DNA of 22,445 bases from positions 1-22,445 of the forward strand of contig JALHTB010000197.1 of the NCBI GenBank assembly GCA_022865625.1, in the 5' to 3' direction. A program made the translations under genes and the position numbers. This stretch comes from Candidatus Bathyarchaeota archaeon (lineage in GTDB: Archaea; Thermoproteota; Bathyarchaeia; 40CM-2-53-6; FEN-987). Under the pieces are notes generated by a model that worked only from the letters and a program-made list of their open reading frames with translations, was not told where the DNA came from and ran no database searches. Every line of letters begins with the position of its first letter. Position 1 is the first letter of the stretch. Positions 15,973-22,445 of the stretch are shown here, in pieces.

Positions 15973-16012
15973 GCCTAGTTCGCCTCATCTACATGATACG
16001 ATGAATTCTAAG

Positions 16013-16020
16013 GCTTTTAT
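16013..16020 (+). promoter_or_regulatory. Putative box A for the isoaspartate methyltransferase gene
   Basis: GCTTTTAT lies about 46 bp before the ATG at 16063. Start of transcription would fall near 16043, which would exclude the GTG at 16042 as start codon and leave a roughly 20-nt leader. Confidence 0.4.
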
Positions 16021-16062
16021 TGGCGCCTCTGTAGGCGCTATGTGGGTCGGGCGCCCGATTTG

Positions 16063-16743
16063 ATGGACATCTCTGAGAAGCGGAGAAGAGCTGTCGAAGC
16101 GCTTCGATCTGAAGGGATTCTGCACAACAGCCGCGTTGCAAGGGCAATATCTGCAGTACCACGTGAGCTGTTTCTTCGACCTCAGGAGATGAAGTATGCG
16201 TACGTTGATTCACCGCTCCCGATCGGACACGGACAGACCACAAGTGCTCTGCACATGACCGTGCTCTTCTGTGAATACGCACAGATGAAGTCCAGCCAGA
16301 AAGTGCTTGAAGTGGGTGGTGGTTGTGGGTACATGAGCTGTGTCTATGCCGAGATTGTCGCTCCATCTGATCTGCCCGAACGGGAATGGGGTCACGTTTG
16401 GTCCGTGGAGATAGTCAGGGAGCTGGCCGAGTTTGCGAAGCTCAATGTGGAAAGGGCCGGCTACTCGAAGAGGGTGACTGTGCTCCACGGCGACGCCTCG
16501 GTGGGCCTCTCGGACCATGGTCCTTATGACGTGATAATCGTGACCAGTGCGGCTCCTGACATTCCTAGCCCGCTTGTCGAGCAACTTGGACCTGGTGGTG
16601 TTCTATTGATTCCCCTCGGGACTCCGTATTTCTTTCAGGAATTGTTCCGAGTCAGGAAATCCCAAGACGGGAAGATAACTCGCGAAAACTTGGGTGGCGT
16701 GGCATTCGTACCGCTGAGAGGACAATTCGGTTGGAAGACATAG
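16063..16743 (+). CDS. pcm: Protein-L-isoaspartate O-methyltransferase
   Basis: This cytoplasmic repair enzyme methylates abnormal L-isoaspartyl residues in aged proteins using SAM. Visible family features are AISAVPRELF (28-37), the substrate-side block DSPLPIGHGQTTSALHM (49-65; usual GQTISAPHM), SAM motif I LEVGGGCGY (82-90; usual LEIGTGSGY), VEIVREL after strand 2, HGDAS, DVIIVTSAAP and the closing VPLRGQFGW. The length of 226 residues is normal. The ATG at 16063 fits E. coli PCMT best; a GTG at 16042 would add seven residues but probably precedes the transcript. The Gly-Gly-Cys in motif I is a small departure from consensus. It is convergent with the FEN-1 gene, 61 nt away. Confidence 0.92.
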   Translation: MDISEKRRRAVEALRSEGILHNSRVARAISAVPRELFLRPQEMKYAYVDSPLPIGHGQTTSALHMTVLFCEYAQMKSSQKVLEVGGGCGYMSCVYAEIVAPSDLPEREWGHVWSVEIVRELAEFAKLNVERAGYSKRVTVLHGDASVGLSDHGPYDVIIVTSAAPDIPSPLVEQLGPGGVLLIPLGTPYFFQELFRVRKSQDGKITRENLGGVAFVPLRGQFGWKT

Positions 16744-16804
16744 ACCAATTGCCAAGACGAATATGGTGGCAGCTTTCATGCGTCACGGAGAAATGCAAGG
16801 GAGG

Positions 16805-17866
16805 CTAACCGAAGAAGCGCTCAAGTGTTGGGCTTGTAGATGGCCTTGCTAGCCCTTCCTCCATCTTCTCCAGAGCCTTCCTAACTCGGTCTTCGCTGAA
16901 GTCTCGCTCTTTGCATAGAAAGCCCACAACTTCATCGACGTTGGGCTTTCCCCAGCTAAGACTATAGTCTGACCGCACATCAGGTTTCAGGAAGAACTCC
17001 TTGATCTTGTCCACGTTCTCAGGAAGGCTGAATTCAGGAGTCCGAGCTGTGACCGTCGCGAGGTCTCCGAACTCTTTGATCAGCTTCAGAGCAGTCTTGG
17101 GCCCGACTCCCTTGATGCCGTCTGGATTGTAGTCAGTGCCAACAAGTATGCCCACTTCCACGAGCTGTTGTCGTGTCACACCCAGACCTGTGAGGGTTTC
17201 ATTGAGGTCAACAACTTCCGGTTCAACTTCCACATACGCTTGCCGTCCAGGCAGCTTCCTTCGTCCAGAGATTGTGAGGTTTCTCACCACGCGTGGTGCT
17301 CCAAACAGGAGCGAGTCATGGTCTTGGGAAGCCGCCGCCCAGACGTCTCCTCTCTCCGCCATATGCGCTGCCTGCGCCTCTCCTTCTGAAGGAGCCTGCA
17401 CCCATGGCAAGCCAAGGGCTTGCAGCAGTCTCTTAGAATCCTCAACCATGAGCTCCTTCACTGTTGCCGCAGCCTGAGCGTACTTCCTAGCCTCCTCAAT
17501 GCTGCCAGCTTTCAACGCAGTTTCATACTTCACTGCGGCTTGTTCCCTGATCTTGCGGCGGCGTTTGATCTCCATCTCCTTGAGTTCCGGAGGTTGGCCA
17601 TCGAAGACGTAGGCAACTCGAATCCCTTTCTCGGCGAGATTCGCCGTCCTGTAGAGGATGCCGCTCAGATGACTTGTGACTCTCCTCTGTCTGTCCATCA
17701 GAGGAGTACCATCAGGTTGTCGGATTATTGCGAGGAATTGATAGAGCGTGTTGTACCCGTCAACAGCGAGGCTTCTACCCGCTAGATCGTCTAAGGGGAT
17801 CTTCCGCCTAGGAAGAACTTCGCCGAGGTCTACACCCAAAACAGAAGCCTCATTCTTACTGTTCAT
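16805..17866 (-). CDS. fen: Flap endonuclease 1
   Basis: This structure-specific nuclease removes 5' flaps during Okazaki-fragment maturation and repair. The 353-residue length and domain order are standard: N-terminal nuclease block (LAVDGYNTLYQFLAIIR with the first metal Asp), FDGQPPELK, the KYAQAAATV helical arch region, I-region APSEGEAQAAHMAERGDVWAAASQDHDSLLFGAP with the acidic metal ligands, and the helix-hairpin-helix VGTDYNPDGIKGVGPKTALKLI. The C-terminus ends TLERFF, a PCNA-interacting motif, but the leading Gln of QxxLxxFF is Ser (SPTLERFF). The ATG at 17866 is preferred to the start at 17890, which adds eight poorly conserved residues. A 55-nt gap separates it from an unknown gene on the same strand. 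Confidence 0.95.
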   Translation of the reverse strand: MNSKNEASVLGVDLGEVLPRRKIPLDDLAGRSLAVDGYNTLYQFLAIIRQPDGTPLMDRQRRVTSHLSGILYRTANLAEKGIRVAYVFDGQPPELKEMEIKRRRKIREQAAVKYETALKAGSIEEARKYAQAAATVKELMVEDSKRLLQALGLPWVQAPSEGEAQAAHMAERGDVWAAASQDHDSLLFGAPRVVRNLTISGRRKLPGRQAYVEVEPEVVDLNETLTGLGVTRQQLVEVGILVGTDYNPDGIKGVGPKTALKLIKEFGDLATVTARTPEFSLPENVDKIKEFFLKPDVRSDYSLSWGKPNVDEVVGFLCKERDFSEDRVRKALEKMEEGLARPSTSPTLERFFG

Positions 17867-17921
17867 TGAACCATGTAAATGTGCTTGCATACATTTCTGG
17901 AGAACTCAGAACTCGGTGGGG

Positions 17922-18320
17922 CTAGTAACTTCGAGGCACTTCTATCGGAATGCTCCGCCCAAACAGCTCAACCATGTAGATATGGGTTGCATCTGCAGGA
18001 ATCATTCTCCCCATGCGAAATGGGATCCTGTGACTCCTGAGCATCCTAGTTAGGGGTGAGAAGTACGGGCCTGGTTTGGACGCGAGGTGCTGTAACCGCT
18101 TGCGTGATACTTCCACTTCGGAATCCAGTGACCCATCAGTGAATCCACGCACGTGCCATTCTAGGAGACTCGTTAGTGCTCTCGAGAGTCCAAACCTCTG
18201 TCCTACCCACCATTCCTGGATGAAAGGATCTATGAAGCCCATTCTGCGGAGGATTGTGACCAATACTGGAATATGTACTGGACTGATCTGCAGAACGCCT
18301 CTCGTGTTCAATGCCATCAT
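17922..18320 (-). CDS. Hypothetical protein, 132 aa
   Basis: I do not recognise this basic 132-residue protein. It has an N-terminal hydrophobic stretch (ISPVHIPVLVTIL) that is too short and interrupted to be a sure membrane helix, several Trp and Arg residues in the middle, and a strand-like C-terminus (ATHIYMVELFGRSIPIEV). The ATG pair at 18320 opens it; a third ATG (MGFIDPF) 27 residues in could be the true start. It lies directly upstream of FEN-1 on the same strand, and the two may share a transcript. A Bathyarchaeia-type lineage-specific gene is possible, but so is a chance frame. Confidence 0.45.
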   Translation of the reverse strand: MMALNTRGVLQISPVHIPVLVTILRRMGFIDPFIQEWWVGQRFGLSRALTSLLEWHVRGFTDGSLDSEVEVSRKRLQHLASKPGPYFSPLTRMLRSHRIPFRMGRMIPADATHIYMVELFGRSIPIEVPRSY

Positions 18321-18405
18321 GCTGCTGTGTTTTGGTTCGATCTATCGCCCACGCTGGTTTCGGTGACCTCCCAAGAGCAATCTGCTGGGCCGAGGACTGG
18401 CGTGT

Positions 18406-18567
18406 CTACTCCCGGAGTCCCTCATAGTTCCAGCAAAAGGTGCAGTACCATCTTCCGATCTGAGGGACCCAAACCATTGGGGTACCACACCAGTGTATCT
18501 TCGGATTTGCCGGCACAGGAGGGTACGGCATCGTCCAGCAGCTAGGTCCACAACATCCGCAAGACAT
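18406..18567 (-). CDS. 53-aa Cys-rich protein with a degenerate zinc-ribbon tail
   Basis: This short frame runs from an ATG at 18567 (another ATG at 18576 adds three residues) to TAG. The first ten residues hold four Cys (MSCGCCGPSC). A proline-rich spacer (MPYPPVPANPK) leads into IHWCGTPMVWVPQIGRWYC and TFCWNYE. That last part resembles archaeal zinc ribbons of the form CxxCgxPLxWIPxYxRWYCxxC, with the first CxxC reduced to HxC. The residue pattern is far from random, which is why I call it over longer overlapping frames on both strands. A box A candidate lies about 30 bp upstream. Function is unknown; metal binding is an inference from the Cys/His set. Confidence 0.6.
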   Translation of the reverse strand: MSCGCCGPSCWTMPYPPVPANPKIHWCGTPMVWVPQIGRWYCTFCWNYEGLRE

Positions 18568-18600
18568 CGCGATCATCGCAAGTCCGCATGGTCAATGAAG

Positions 18601-18608
18601 AATTAAAT
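18601..18608 (-). promoter_or_regulatory. Putative box A for the 53-aa Cys-rich gene
   Basis: On the minus strand ATTTAATT lies 25-34 bp before the two possible ATG codons (18576 and 18567), placing the transcript start close to or at the first ATG. The match to the TATA consensus is moderate. Confidence 0.35.
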
Positions 18609-18754
18609 CGTTTCGAGGACAAGACCGTACAGACACACAAGGGCATTCATCGATCATGCTCGAGATCAGCTAACTCAACAGAAAAGCGTACGCGCCTCCC
18701 CGATTTCATGGCGTATGGCCATTGGCGAGAAGTCATTTTCATCTGTCTCTCCGC

Positions 18755-18762
18755 CTTTAAAA
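18755..18762 (+). promoter_or_regulatory. Box A for the nreA gene
   Basis: CTTTAAAA is centred about 24 bp before the ATG at 18782. The usual 25-27 bp spacing would put the transcript start at or within a few bases of that ATG, so the mRNA is probably leaderless. Confidence 0.45.
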
Positions 18763-18781
18763 CAACCTCCACTCTACATGA

Positions 18782-20131
18782 ATGTGGTACCAGGACTGCA
18801 GGCCTTTGAGCTCCGAACTCCTCTGGGTCAACGAGTTCCTCTCGAATGGAATAGGGCAGGAACCAGACTCCTTGAGGGATCTTCGAGTAGTTCGAGGACC
18901 CTCCGCTGATCTTTGCGTAAGGTGCAGAGGAGGAAGAATGCTTTGCGGGAAGATCTCTTGTCCTCTTCTTGCCAAAGCAAGGGCAATAGCCACACGTGGC
19001 AGCCTCGTTACCTCTGACCAGATAGATGGTTCGACTCCTCCCGGCGTTTTTGTGGGGAGATTCGGGTACCCACATGTATCAGTTGGTCCCATGATGCCTC
19101 CGTACCATGGAGACACAACAGTGCTGGACACACCTGAGCTGTGGCTAGGTAAGTCGGTCCAAGATATCGTCGATATGAGATACTCGCTTGTCAGAGGCAA
19201 GACGCGCGTCAATATATTCGATGCACAAGAACCATTCGGAATCGTGGATCGACTACAGGAACTTGCCTTGAGCCTGAGCCCGGCGGAATCCGAGGCTCAG
19301 TTCGCAAAGAGACCCGGAGGAGTTCTAGTGCTGAGCGATGAGGTTCAGCCATTCGGTCCTTCCGCACCACTCCGCAGCTTTCAGGCATGGGGAATCAAGG
19401 CTGACAGACGAATCGAGAAGGCATACTATGATCGCGACCTGAACGCCACCGATGCGATAGTACGTCTACACGAAGATGGCGTCTTGGTCACACGCATACA
19501 GAGAGCTTTCAGCATGGGCATGTTCGGAGTTGGAACACGAAGAAAGCTCGTTCCAACACGGTGGAGCATAACTGCGGTCGACAGCACTGTCTCAGAACGA
19601 CTCTTGGATGAGATCAAGCACCTCCCGACCATCGATGAATTCCGGATCCACACCTTCCAATACATTGACAACAGATACGTTGTGATGCTCATGCCTGAGA
19701 AATGGAACTACGAGTCGATAGAGGCATGGTTCCCAGGTACGGCCTGGAACGAGGGTGGAGGCTATCCAGCAATGATGGGCGACCATGAGGGATACCACGG
19801 ACGGACAACCTACGCAAGCATCGGTGGCTGCTACTACGCTTGCCGACTGGCGATCGCAGAACATCTGCTCAAGTTGAGGAAGCAGAGTTCGGCCTTGGTT
19901 CTAAGAGAAATCCATCCAGGATACATTCTGCCAGTTGGAGTCTGGAACGTGAGGGAGAGTGTAAGAGCAGCTCTGTCGAAGAACCCGGCGCAATTCGGCA
20001 ACTTCAATTCCGCTCTGGACTTCGCGTTGTCACACCTAGGCATCCCGCGCAGAGCATGGATTCAGAGTAGCCACATTCTGAAAGAGGCCTTCTTCCAGAG
20101 AAAGATCAGCAACTACTTCGGAACTCAATGA
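18782..20131 (+). CDS. nreA: Archaeal DNA repair protein NreA
   Basis: NreA is an archaeal repair factor that works with PCNA; in haloarchaea it contributes to survival after DNA damage. This 449-residue copy has the Nre N-terminal zinc site (CVRCRGGRMLCGKISC, residues about 45-60) and conserved blocks FVGRFGYPHVSVGPM, SQ-like DIVDMRYSLVRGK, WGIKADRRIEKAYYDRDLNATDAI and ADHEGYHGR-like GDHEGYHGRTTYA. The extreme C-terminus QRKISNYF (439-446) fits the PCNA-interacting consensus QxxhxxaA. The ATG at 18782 fits a leaderless transcript; the ~40 residues before the zinc site may not all be conserved. It is divergent from the Cys-rich gene, with FEN-1, another PCNA partner, nearby. Confidence 0.92.
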   Translation: MWYQDCRPLSSELLWVNEFLSNGIGQEPDSLRDLRVVRGPSADLCVRCRGGRMLCGKISCPLLAKARAIATRGSLVTSDQIDGSTPPGVFVGRFGYPHVSVGPMMPPYHGDTTVLDTPELWLGKSVQDIVDMRYSLVRGKTRVNIFDAQEPFGIVDRLQELALSLSPAESEAQFAKRPGGVLVLSDEVQPFGPSAPLRSFQAWGIKADRRIEKAYYDRDLNATDAIVRLHEDGVLVTRIQRAFSMGMFGVGTRRKLVPTRWSITAVDSTVSERLLDEIKHLPTIDEFRIHTFQYIDNRYVVMLMPEKWNYESIEAWFPGTAWNEGGGYPAMMGDHEGYHGRTTYASIGGCYYACRLAIAEHLLKLRKQSSALVLREIHPGYILPVGVWNVRESVRAALSKNPAQFGNFNSALDFALSHLGIPRRAWIQSSHILKEAFFQRKISNYFGTQ

Positions 20132-20150
20132 CGATTCAAGCACTGCAATA

Positions 20151-20561
20151 CTATTGCGTTTGTTCAGCCTGCACTTTTTCTTCTTCCCTGTATTTCCTCA
20201 CGTAGTCTTCATCCAGCGCTCCTGCAGTGCTCAGGTTCACAATCGTATTTGTGCTCGCTTCTCCAGTGAGCTTGCCGAGGGCGCCTTTGAACTGGCGCCA
20301 CTTGAGATGAGTGCGTCCGCTTTTCGAGTTGTAGATGATGCCGAGAACGTTTGAGACTCGTGTGAATCTTATGTCTCTTACCTGTTCGAGAGTCTCCTTG
20401 TCTTCAGCTTCGACATACATGGTACCCTGATCTGAAGCTCTCTCGGGGAAGATGTTGTCGTCGCCAACGTATTCATCGGGAATGAACGAGTCACAGGTGC
20501 TCACGATCATGAATCGTCTGAAACTGCTGAGATCGCAGACTGTGTCGATCTTCAATGACAC
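20151..20561 (-). CDS. Hypothetical protein, 136 aa
   Basis: I do not recognise this acidic 136-residue soluble protein. It has alternating strands and helices (FMIVSTCDSF, TMYVEAEDKETLEQVRDIRF, SNVLGIIYNSKSG) and a charged C-terminal helix (EDYVRKYREEEKVQAEQT) that may be coiled coil. The first two Cys (residues 9 and 23) are too far apart for a zinc knuckle. The ATG at 20561 opens the frame; another at residue 18 could serve. It is convergent with nreA at a distance of 19 nt, and that close packing favours a real gene. It diverges from the zinc-ribbon/EF-1-beta operon. Confidence 0.6.
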   Translation of the reverse strand: MSLKIDTVCDLSSFRRFMIVSTCDSFIPDEYVGDDNIFPERASDQGTMYVEAEDKETLEQVRDIRFTRVSNVLGIIYNSKSGRTHLKWRQFKGALGKLTGEASTNTIVNLSTAGALDEDYVRKYREEEKVQAEQTQ

Positions 20562-20660
20562 TTACAACTCGTGAGCGTGAGCCGAACTGCCCAGCGCTAG
20601 GAACCTTCAAGTGGATGAAATGAAGCTGTCGGTCCCGCAGCATCATGAGAACAGTGCAAA

Positions 20661-20675
20661 CCGGTCACAGACCGG
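20661..20675. repeat. 15-bp palindrome in a divergent intergenic region
   Basis: CCGGTC-ACA-GACCGG is a perfect inverted repeat with 6-bp arms. It lies in the 225-bp gap between the minus-strand unknown gene (start 20561) and the zinc-ribbon gene (start 20787), where both promoters must lie. An operator or a small hairpin are both possible. Otherwise I see nothing in this gap apart from an A-rich ATAAATAA near 20715. Confidence 0.35.
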
Positions 20676-20786
20676 ATCCGTCTTCACAATGACAAGGGCA
20701 AGGAGCGAGCAATGGATAAATAAACGACGATTGGTCCCCTGTAGGAAAAGAAGGTATTAGGACTGAGCGAAACTAGAACTGTGCGA

Positions 20787-20948
20787 ATGCCAACCTGCAC
20801 CTGGTGTTCCCGGACCATAATGCCCGGGGAAGGTGCTGTGCGCTTTCCGTGCCCGAACTGCGGTGAAGTCACAATATGGCGCTGCGAGAAGTGCAGGACC
20901 TTTGGAAGACCCTACAAGTGTGCCAAGTGCGGACTGACAGGGCCATAG
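20787..20948 (+). CDS. Two-finger zinc-ribbon RNA-binding protein (HVO_2753-like)
   Basis: This 53-residue protein has four CxxC pairs, at residues 4/7, 22/25, 33/36 and 45/48, and the family blocks FPCPNCGE, IWRCEKCR, YKCAKCG and a terminal TGP. It belongs to the widespread archaeal small zinc-finger family (Pfam zinc-ribbon RNA-binding, PF07754) whose haloarchaeal member HVO_2753 binds two zinc ions; RNA or ribosome-linked roles are proposed for the family. The ATG at 20787 gives the standard MPxC start; an in-frame GTG lies two codons earlier. It is 13 nt upstream of the EF-1-beta gene, and this gene pair is common in archaea, so they form a translation-linked operon. Confidence 0.92.
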   Translation: MPTCTWCSRTIMPGEGAVRFPCPNCGEVTIWRCEKCRTFGRPYKCAKCGLTGP

Positions 20949-20961
20949 GAAGCGAGTCCAG

Positions 20962-21228
20962 TTGGCAAAGGTAGTTGCACAAATCAAGATTTTCCCCACC
21001 GAGACCACGGTCGACCTTGGAGAACTCAGGAAGAAGATCGAGAAAGCTCTCCCACCTGAGACGACCATTGCACGATTCGATGAGGAACCGATCGCTTTTG
21101 GATTGGTGGCGTTGGTCGCAAGGGTCGTCATGCCGGAGGAGGAAGGTAGAATGGACAAGGTTGAGGAAGCTCTGAAGTCCGTGGAGAATGTGAGTGAAAT
21201 CCAGGTCGTCAATGTGTGGCGAACCTGA
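20962..21228 (+). CDS. ef1b: Translation elongation factor 1-beta (aEF-1B)
   Basis: This 88-residue protein is the archaeal guanine-nucleotide exchange factor for EF-1A. It shows the full family pattern: AKVVAQIKIFPTETTVDLGELRKKIEKAL at the N-terminus (ferredoxin-like fold), then IARFDEEPIAFGLVALVARVVMPEEEG and the closing VENVSEIQVVNVWRT. Length is exactly that of archaeal homologues, which lack the eukaryotic N-terminal part. The start is a TTG at 20962, preceded by AGGAAGCGAG as a weak ribosome site. It follows the zinc-ribbon gene closely and is followed by a separate promoter for cdc48. Confidence 0.95.
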   Translation: MAKVVAQIKIFPTETTVDLGELRKKIEKALPPETTIARFDEEPIAFGLVALVARVVMPEEEGRMDKVEEALKSVENVSEIQVVNVWRT

Positions 21229-21231
21229 GGA

Positions 21232-21250
21232 GTGTTACTAAAAGTAACAC
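21232..21250. promoter_or_regulatory. Operator-like palindrome 1 of the cdc48 promoter
   Basis: GTGTTACT-AAA-AGTAACAC is a perfect palindrome with 8-bp arms and a 3-bp spacer. It begins 4 bp after the EF-1-beta stop and abuts the TATA element, overlapping the position where TFB binds. A dimeric helix-turn-helix regulator is the natural reader. Confidence 0.65.
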
Positions 21251-21257
21251 TTATATG
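21249..21257 (+). promoter_or_regulatory. Box A of cdc48
   Basis: ACTTATATG is a good archaeal TATA element between the two palindromes. The start site is expected about 27 bp on, near 21281, leaving a leader of about 70 nt, long for an archaeal gene. Confidence 0.55.
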
Positions 21258-21264
21258 CAAGACC

Positions 21265-21281
21265 TGTTACCTGTAGTAACA
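21265..21281. promoter_or_regulatory. Operator-like palindrome 2 of the cdc48 promoter
   Basis: TGTTAC-CTGTA-GTAACA is a second inverted repeat. Its right half (AGTAACAC, 21275-21282) is identical to the right half of palindrome 1. Its centre is 32 bp from that of palindrome 1, about three helical turns, so both would face the same side of the DNA. It covers the expected transcript start. Confidence 0.6.
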
Positions 21282-21290
21282 CGCTCCGTG

Positions 21291-21319
21291 AGGGCTGACA
21301 GAGTTCGAACGTCCGCCCT
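21291..21319 (+). other. Hairpin in the cdc48 leader
   Basis: AGGGC-TGAC (21291-21299) can pair with GTC-C-GCCCT (21311-21319) with one T/C mismatch around an 11-nt loop that contains TTCGAA. It lies 10 nt after the expected transcript start and 32 nt before the ATG. Confidence 0.35.
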
Positions 21320-21351
21320 GAGCGGATTCAAGATTCAGGAAATGAACGCAC

Positions 21352-22445
21352 ATGGTAGGAAAAGACCTACAGTTGAGAGTGGCCGATGCACGGCAGAGAG
21401 ATGTAGGCCACGGGAAAGTGAGAATAGACAACGACACGATGCAGAAGTTGGCAATCACAGCAGGCGACTTTGTTGAGATAAACGGCAAGAAGATAACAGT
21501 AGCCGTCGCCTGGCCCGCATATGCGGAAGACCAGGGTGAAGAGATCGTACGAATGGACGGCCTCATCCGAAGAAACGCTGGTGTGGCACTAAACGAGTAC
21601 GTGGTGCTAAAGAAGGCCGATGTGAAAGAGGCCCAAGCAATAATCTTCGCGCCCACAGACGTAAGGCTGAGCGTCGACGAGGAATTCGTCAGTTTCGTCA
21701 AACGCAGATTCATGGACATGCCGTTCGTGGAGGGCGACATGACGCTTCTCTCAATCTTCGGTAGCGCTGTCCCACTCGTTGTCACCCGCACAAAACCCCA
21801 TGGCCCAGTCAAGATCCTCGAGACCAGTCACGTCCAGGTTCTGAGCGAGCCGACACCTGAGAAGAAAGGCATCTCGATGGTCACATACGAGGACATCGGA
21901 GGCCTCCACGAAAAGATCCAACGCATCAGGGAGATGGTCGAGCTTCCTTTGCGGCATCCAGAACTATTCCAGAGGCTCGGGATCGAACCCCCCAGAGGGG
22001 TATTCCTCTACGGCCCGCCGGGATGTGGAAAAACCCTGCTGGCGAAAGCAGTCGCCAACGAATCCGACGCAAACTTCTACGTCATCTCCGGGCCAGAAAT
22101 AATGTCAAAGTTCTACGGCGAGTCTGAAGCTAGACTTCGAGAGATCTTCCAGAAGGCCCACGAGACTGCGCCGAGTATAGTGTTCATCGATGAGATGGAC
22201 GCGATCGCGCCAAAGCGTGAAGAAGTGACGGGTGAGGTTGAGCGGCGCGTTGTCGCGCAGCTTCTATCACTTATGGATGGCATGGGGACTAGAGGCAACA
22301 TCATTGTGATCGGCGCGACCAATAGGCCGAATGCAATCGATCCCGCGCTGAGGCGACCTGGAAGGTTTGACCGCGAGATCGAGATCGGCGTTCCGGACAA
22401 GCAGGGCCGCTACGAGATCCTTCAAATCCACAGCAGGAACATGCC
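21352..22445 (+). CDS. cdc48: Cdc48/p97/VAT AAA+ ATPase (partial, N-terminal half)
   Basis: This is the archaeal unfoldase that feeds substrates to the proteasome. The window holds the first 364 codons of an expected ~730. Residues 1-90 form the double-psi-barrel N-domain ([38 protein letters not shown]), about 105-180 the second N-subdomain, followed by [28 protein letters not shown] leading into the D1 AAA domain. Walker A is GPPGCGKT (about 222-229), Walker [11 protein letters not shown], the second region of homology [23 protein letters not shown]. The ATG at 21352 gives the standard short lead; AGGA lies 11 nt upstream. The D2 domain lies beyond the window end. The gene has its own promoter flanked by two palindromes. 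Confidence 0.95.
   Translation, partial: MVGKDLQLRVADARQRDVGHGKVRIDNDTMQKLAITAGDFVEINGKKITVAVAWPAYAEDQGEEIVRMDGLIRRNAGVALNEYVVLKKADVKEAQAIIFAPTDVRLSVDEEFVSFVKRRFMDMPFVEGDMTLLSIFGSAVPLVVTRTKPHGPVKILETSHVQVLSEPTPEKKGISMVTYEDIGGLHEKIQRIREMVELPLRHPELFQRLGIEPPRGVFLYGPPGCGKTLLAKAVANESDANFYVISGPEIMSKFYGESEARLREIFQKAHETAPSIVFIDEMDAIAPKREEVTGEVERRVVAQLLSLMDGMGTRGNIIVIGATNRPNAIDPALRRPGRFDREIEIGVPDKQGRYEILQIHSRNM

Noticed and set aside
18273..18551. 90-aa plus-strand and 69-aa minus-strand frames
   Set aside because: Both are low-complexity, Ser/Arg-rich shadows of the better-patterned 53-aa Cys-rich frame on the minus strand.
21300..21312. GTTCGAAC resembling a tRNA T-loop in the cdc48 leader
   Set aside because: There is no acceptor, D or anticodon arm around it; it is better explained as the loop of a simple leader hairpin.
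20757..21812. Long minus-strand frames opposite EF-1-beta and cdc48
   Set aside because: They mirror strongly conserved plus-strand genes and have Ser/Thr-rich, non-protein-like composition.

Overview
The window is archaeal. It encodes an aEF-1-beta, a Cdc48/VCP-type AAA+ ATPase, a FEN-1 nuclease, an NreA repair protein, a Trm5-like tRNA methyltransferase, a DUF371 protein and a two-finger 'HVO_2753-like' zinc-ribbon protein. Several genes are preceded by TATA-like box A elements 20-40 bp upstream of the start. Mid-range base composition, TTG/GTG starts and very tight packing would suit a mesophilic TACK archaeon such as a Bathyarchaeia-like lineage, but that placement is an inference from gene style and not from a marker tree.

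Layout. 1-2910: an MFS transporter (+), a PRTase-like protein of unknown role (-) and a small unknown protein (+). 3050-8649: a complete minus-strand peptide/nickel-class ABC importer operon in transcription order substrate-binding protein, two permeases, two ATPases, with one box A in front. 8772-11202: a compact histone-deacetylase-fold protein (-), a short cysteinyl-tRNA synthetase (+) and a small unknown (-). 11310-13444: a CDF metal transporter with an extended cytosolic tail (+), convergent with a metallophosphoesterase (-). 13534-14331: a small unknown, a strongly structured 150-nt intergenic segment, and a PRC-barrel/zinc-ribbon protein (all -). 14465-16743: Trm5-like methyltransferase (+), DUF371 (-), protein-L-isoaspartate methyltransferase (+). 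16805-18567: FEN-1, an unknown, and a 53-aa Cys-rich protein (all -). 18782-20561: NreA (+) and an unknown (-). 20787-22445: zinc-ribbon protein, aEF-1-beta, then cdc48 running off the window end.

The strongest observation is the ABC importer's substrate-binding protein. The segment that always forms the C-terminal third of the SBP_bac_5 fold sits directly after the signal anchor, and the usual N-terminal part follows it, ending where the C-terminal part normally begins. All parts are present once, so it reads as a natural circular permutation, not a broken gene. Second is the cdc48 promoter, where two related palindromes 32 bp apart centre to centre bracket the TATA element. Other notable items are a CysRS with Asp in place of a zinc-ligand Cys and no anticodon-binding domain, an HDAC-fold protein with about 40 residues removed between zinc ligands, three tandem tail domains on the CDF transporter, the structured segment at 13803-13956, and two convergent gene pairs whose stop codons share one CTAG.

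No rRNA, tRNA, CRISPR array, transposase or phage gene was recognised. Positions 1-243 hold no gene I can support. No other gene-free stretch exceeds 300 bases.
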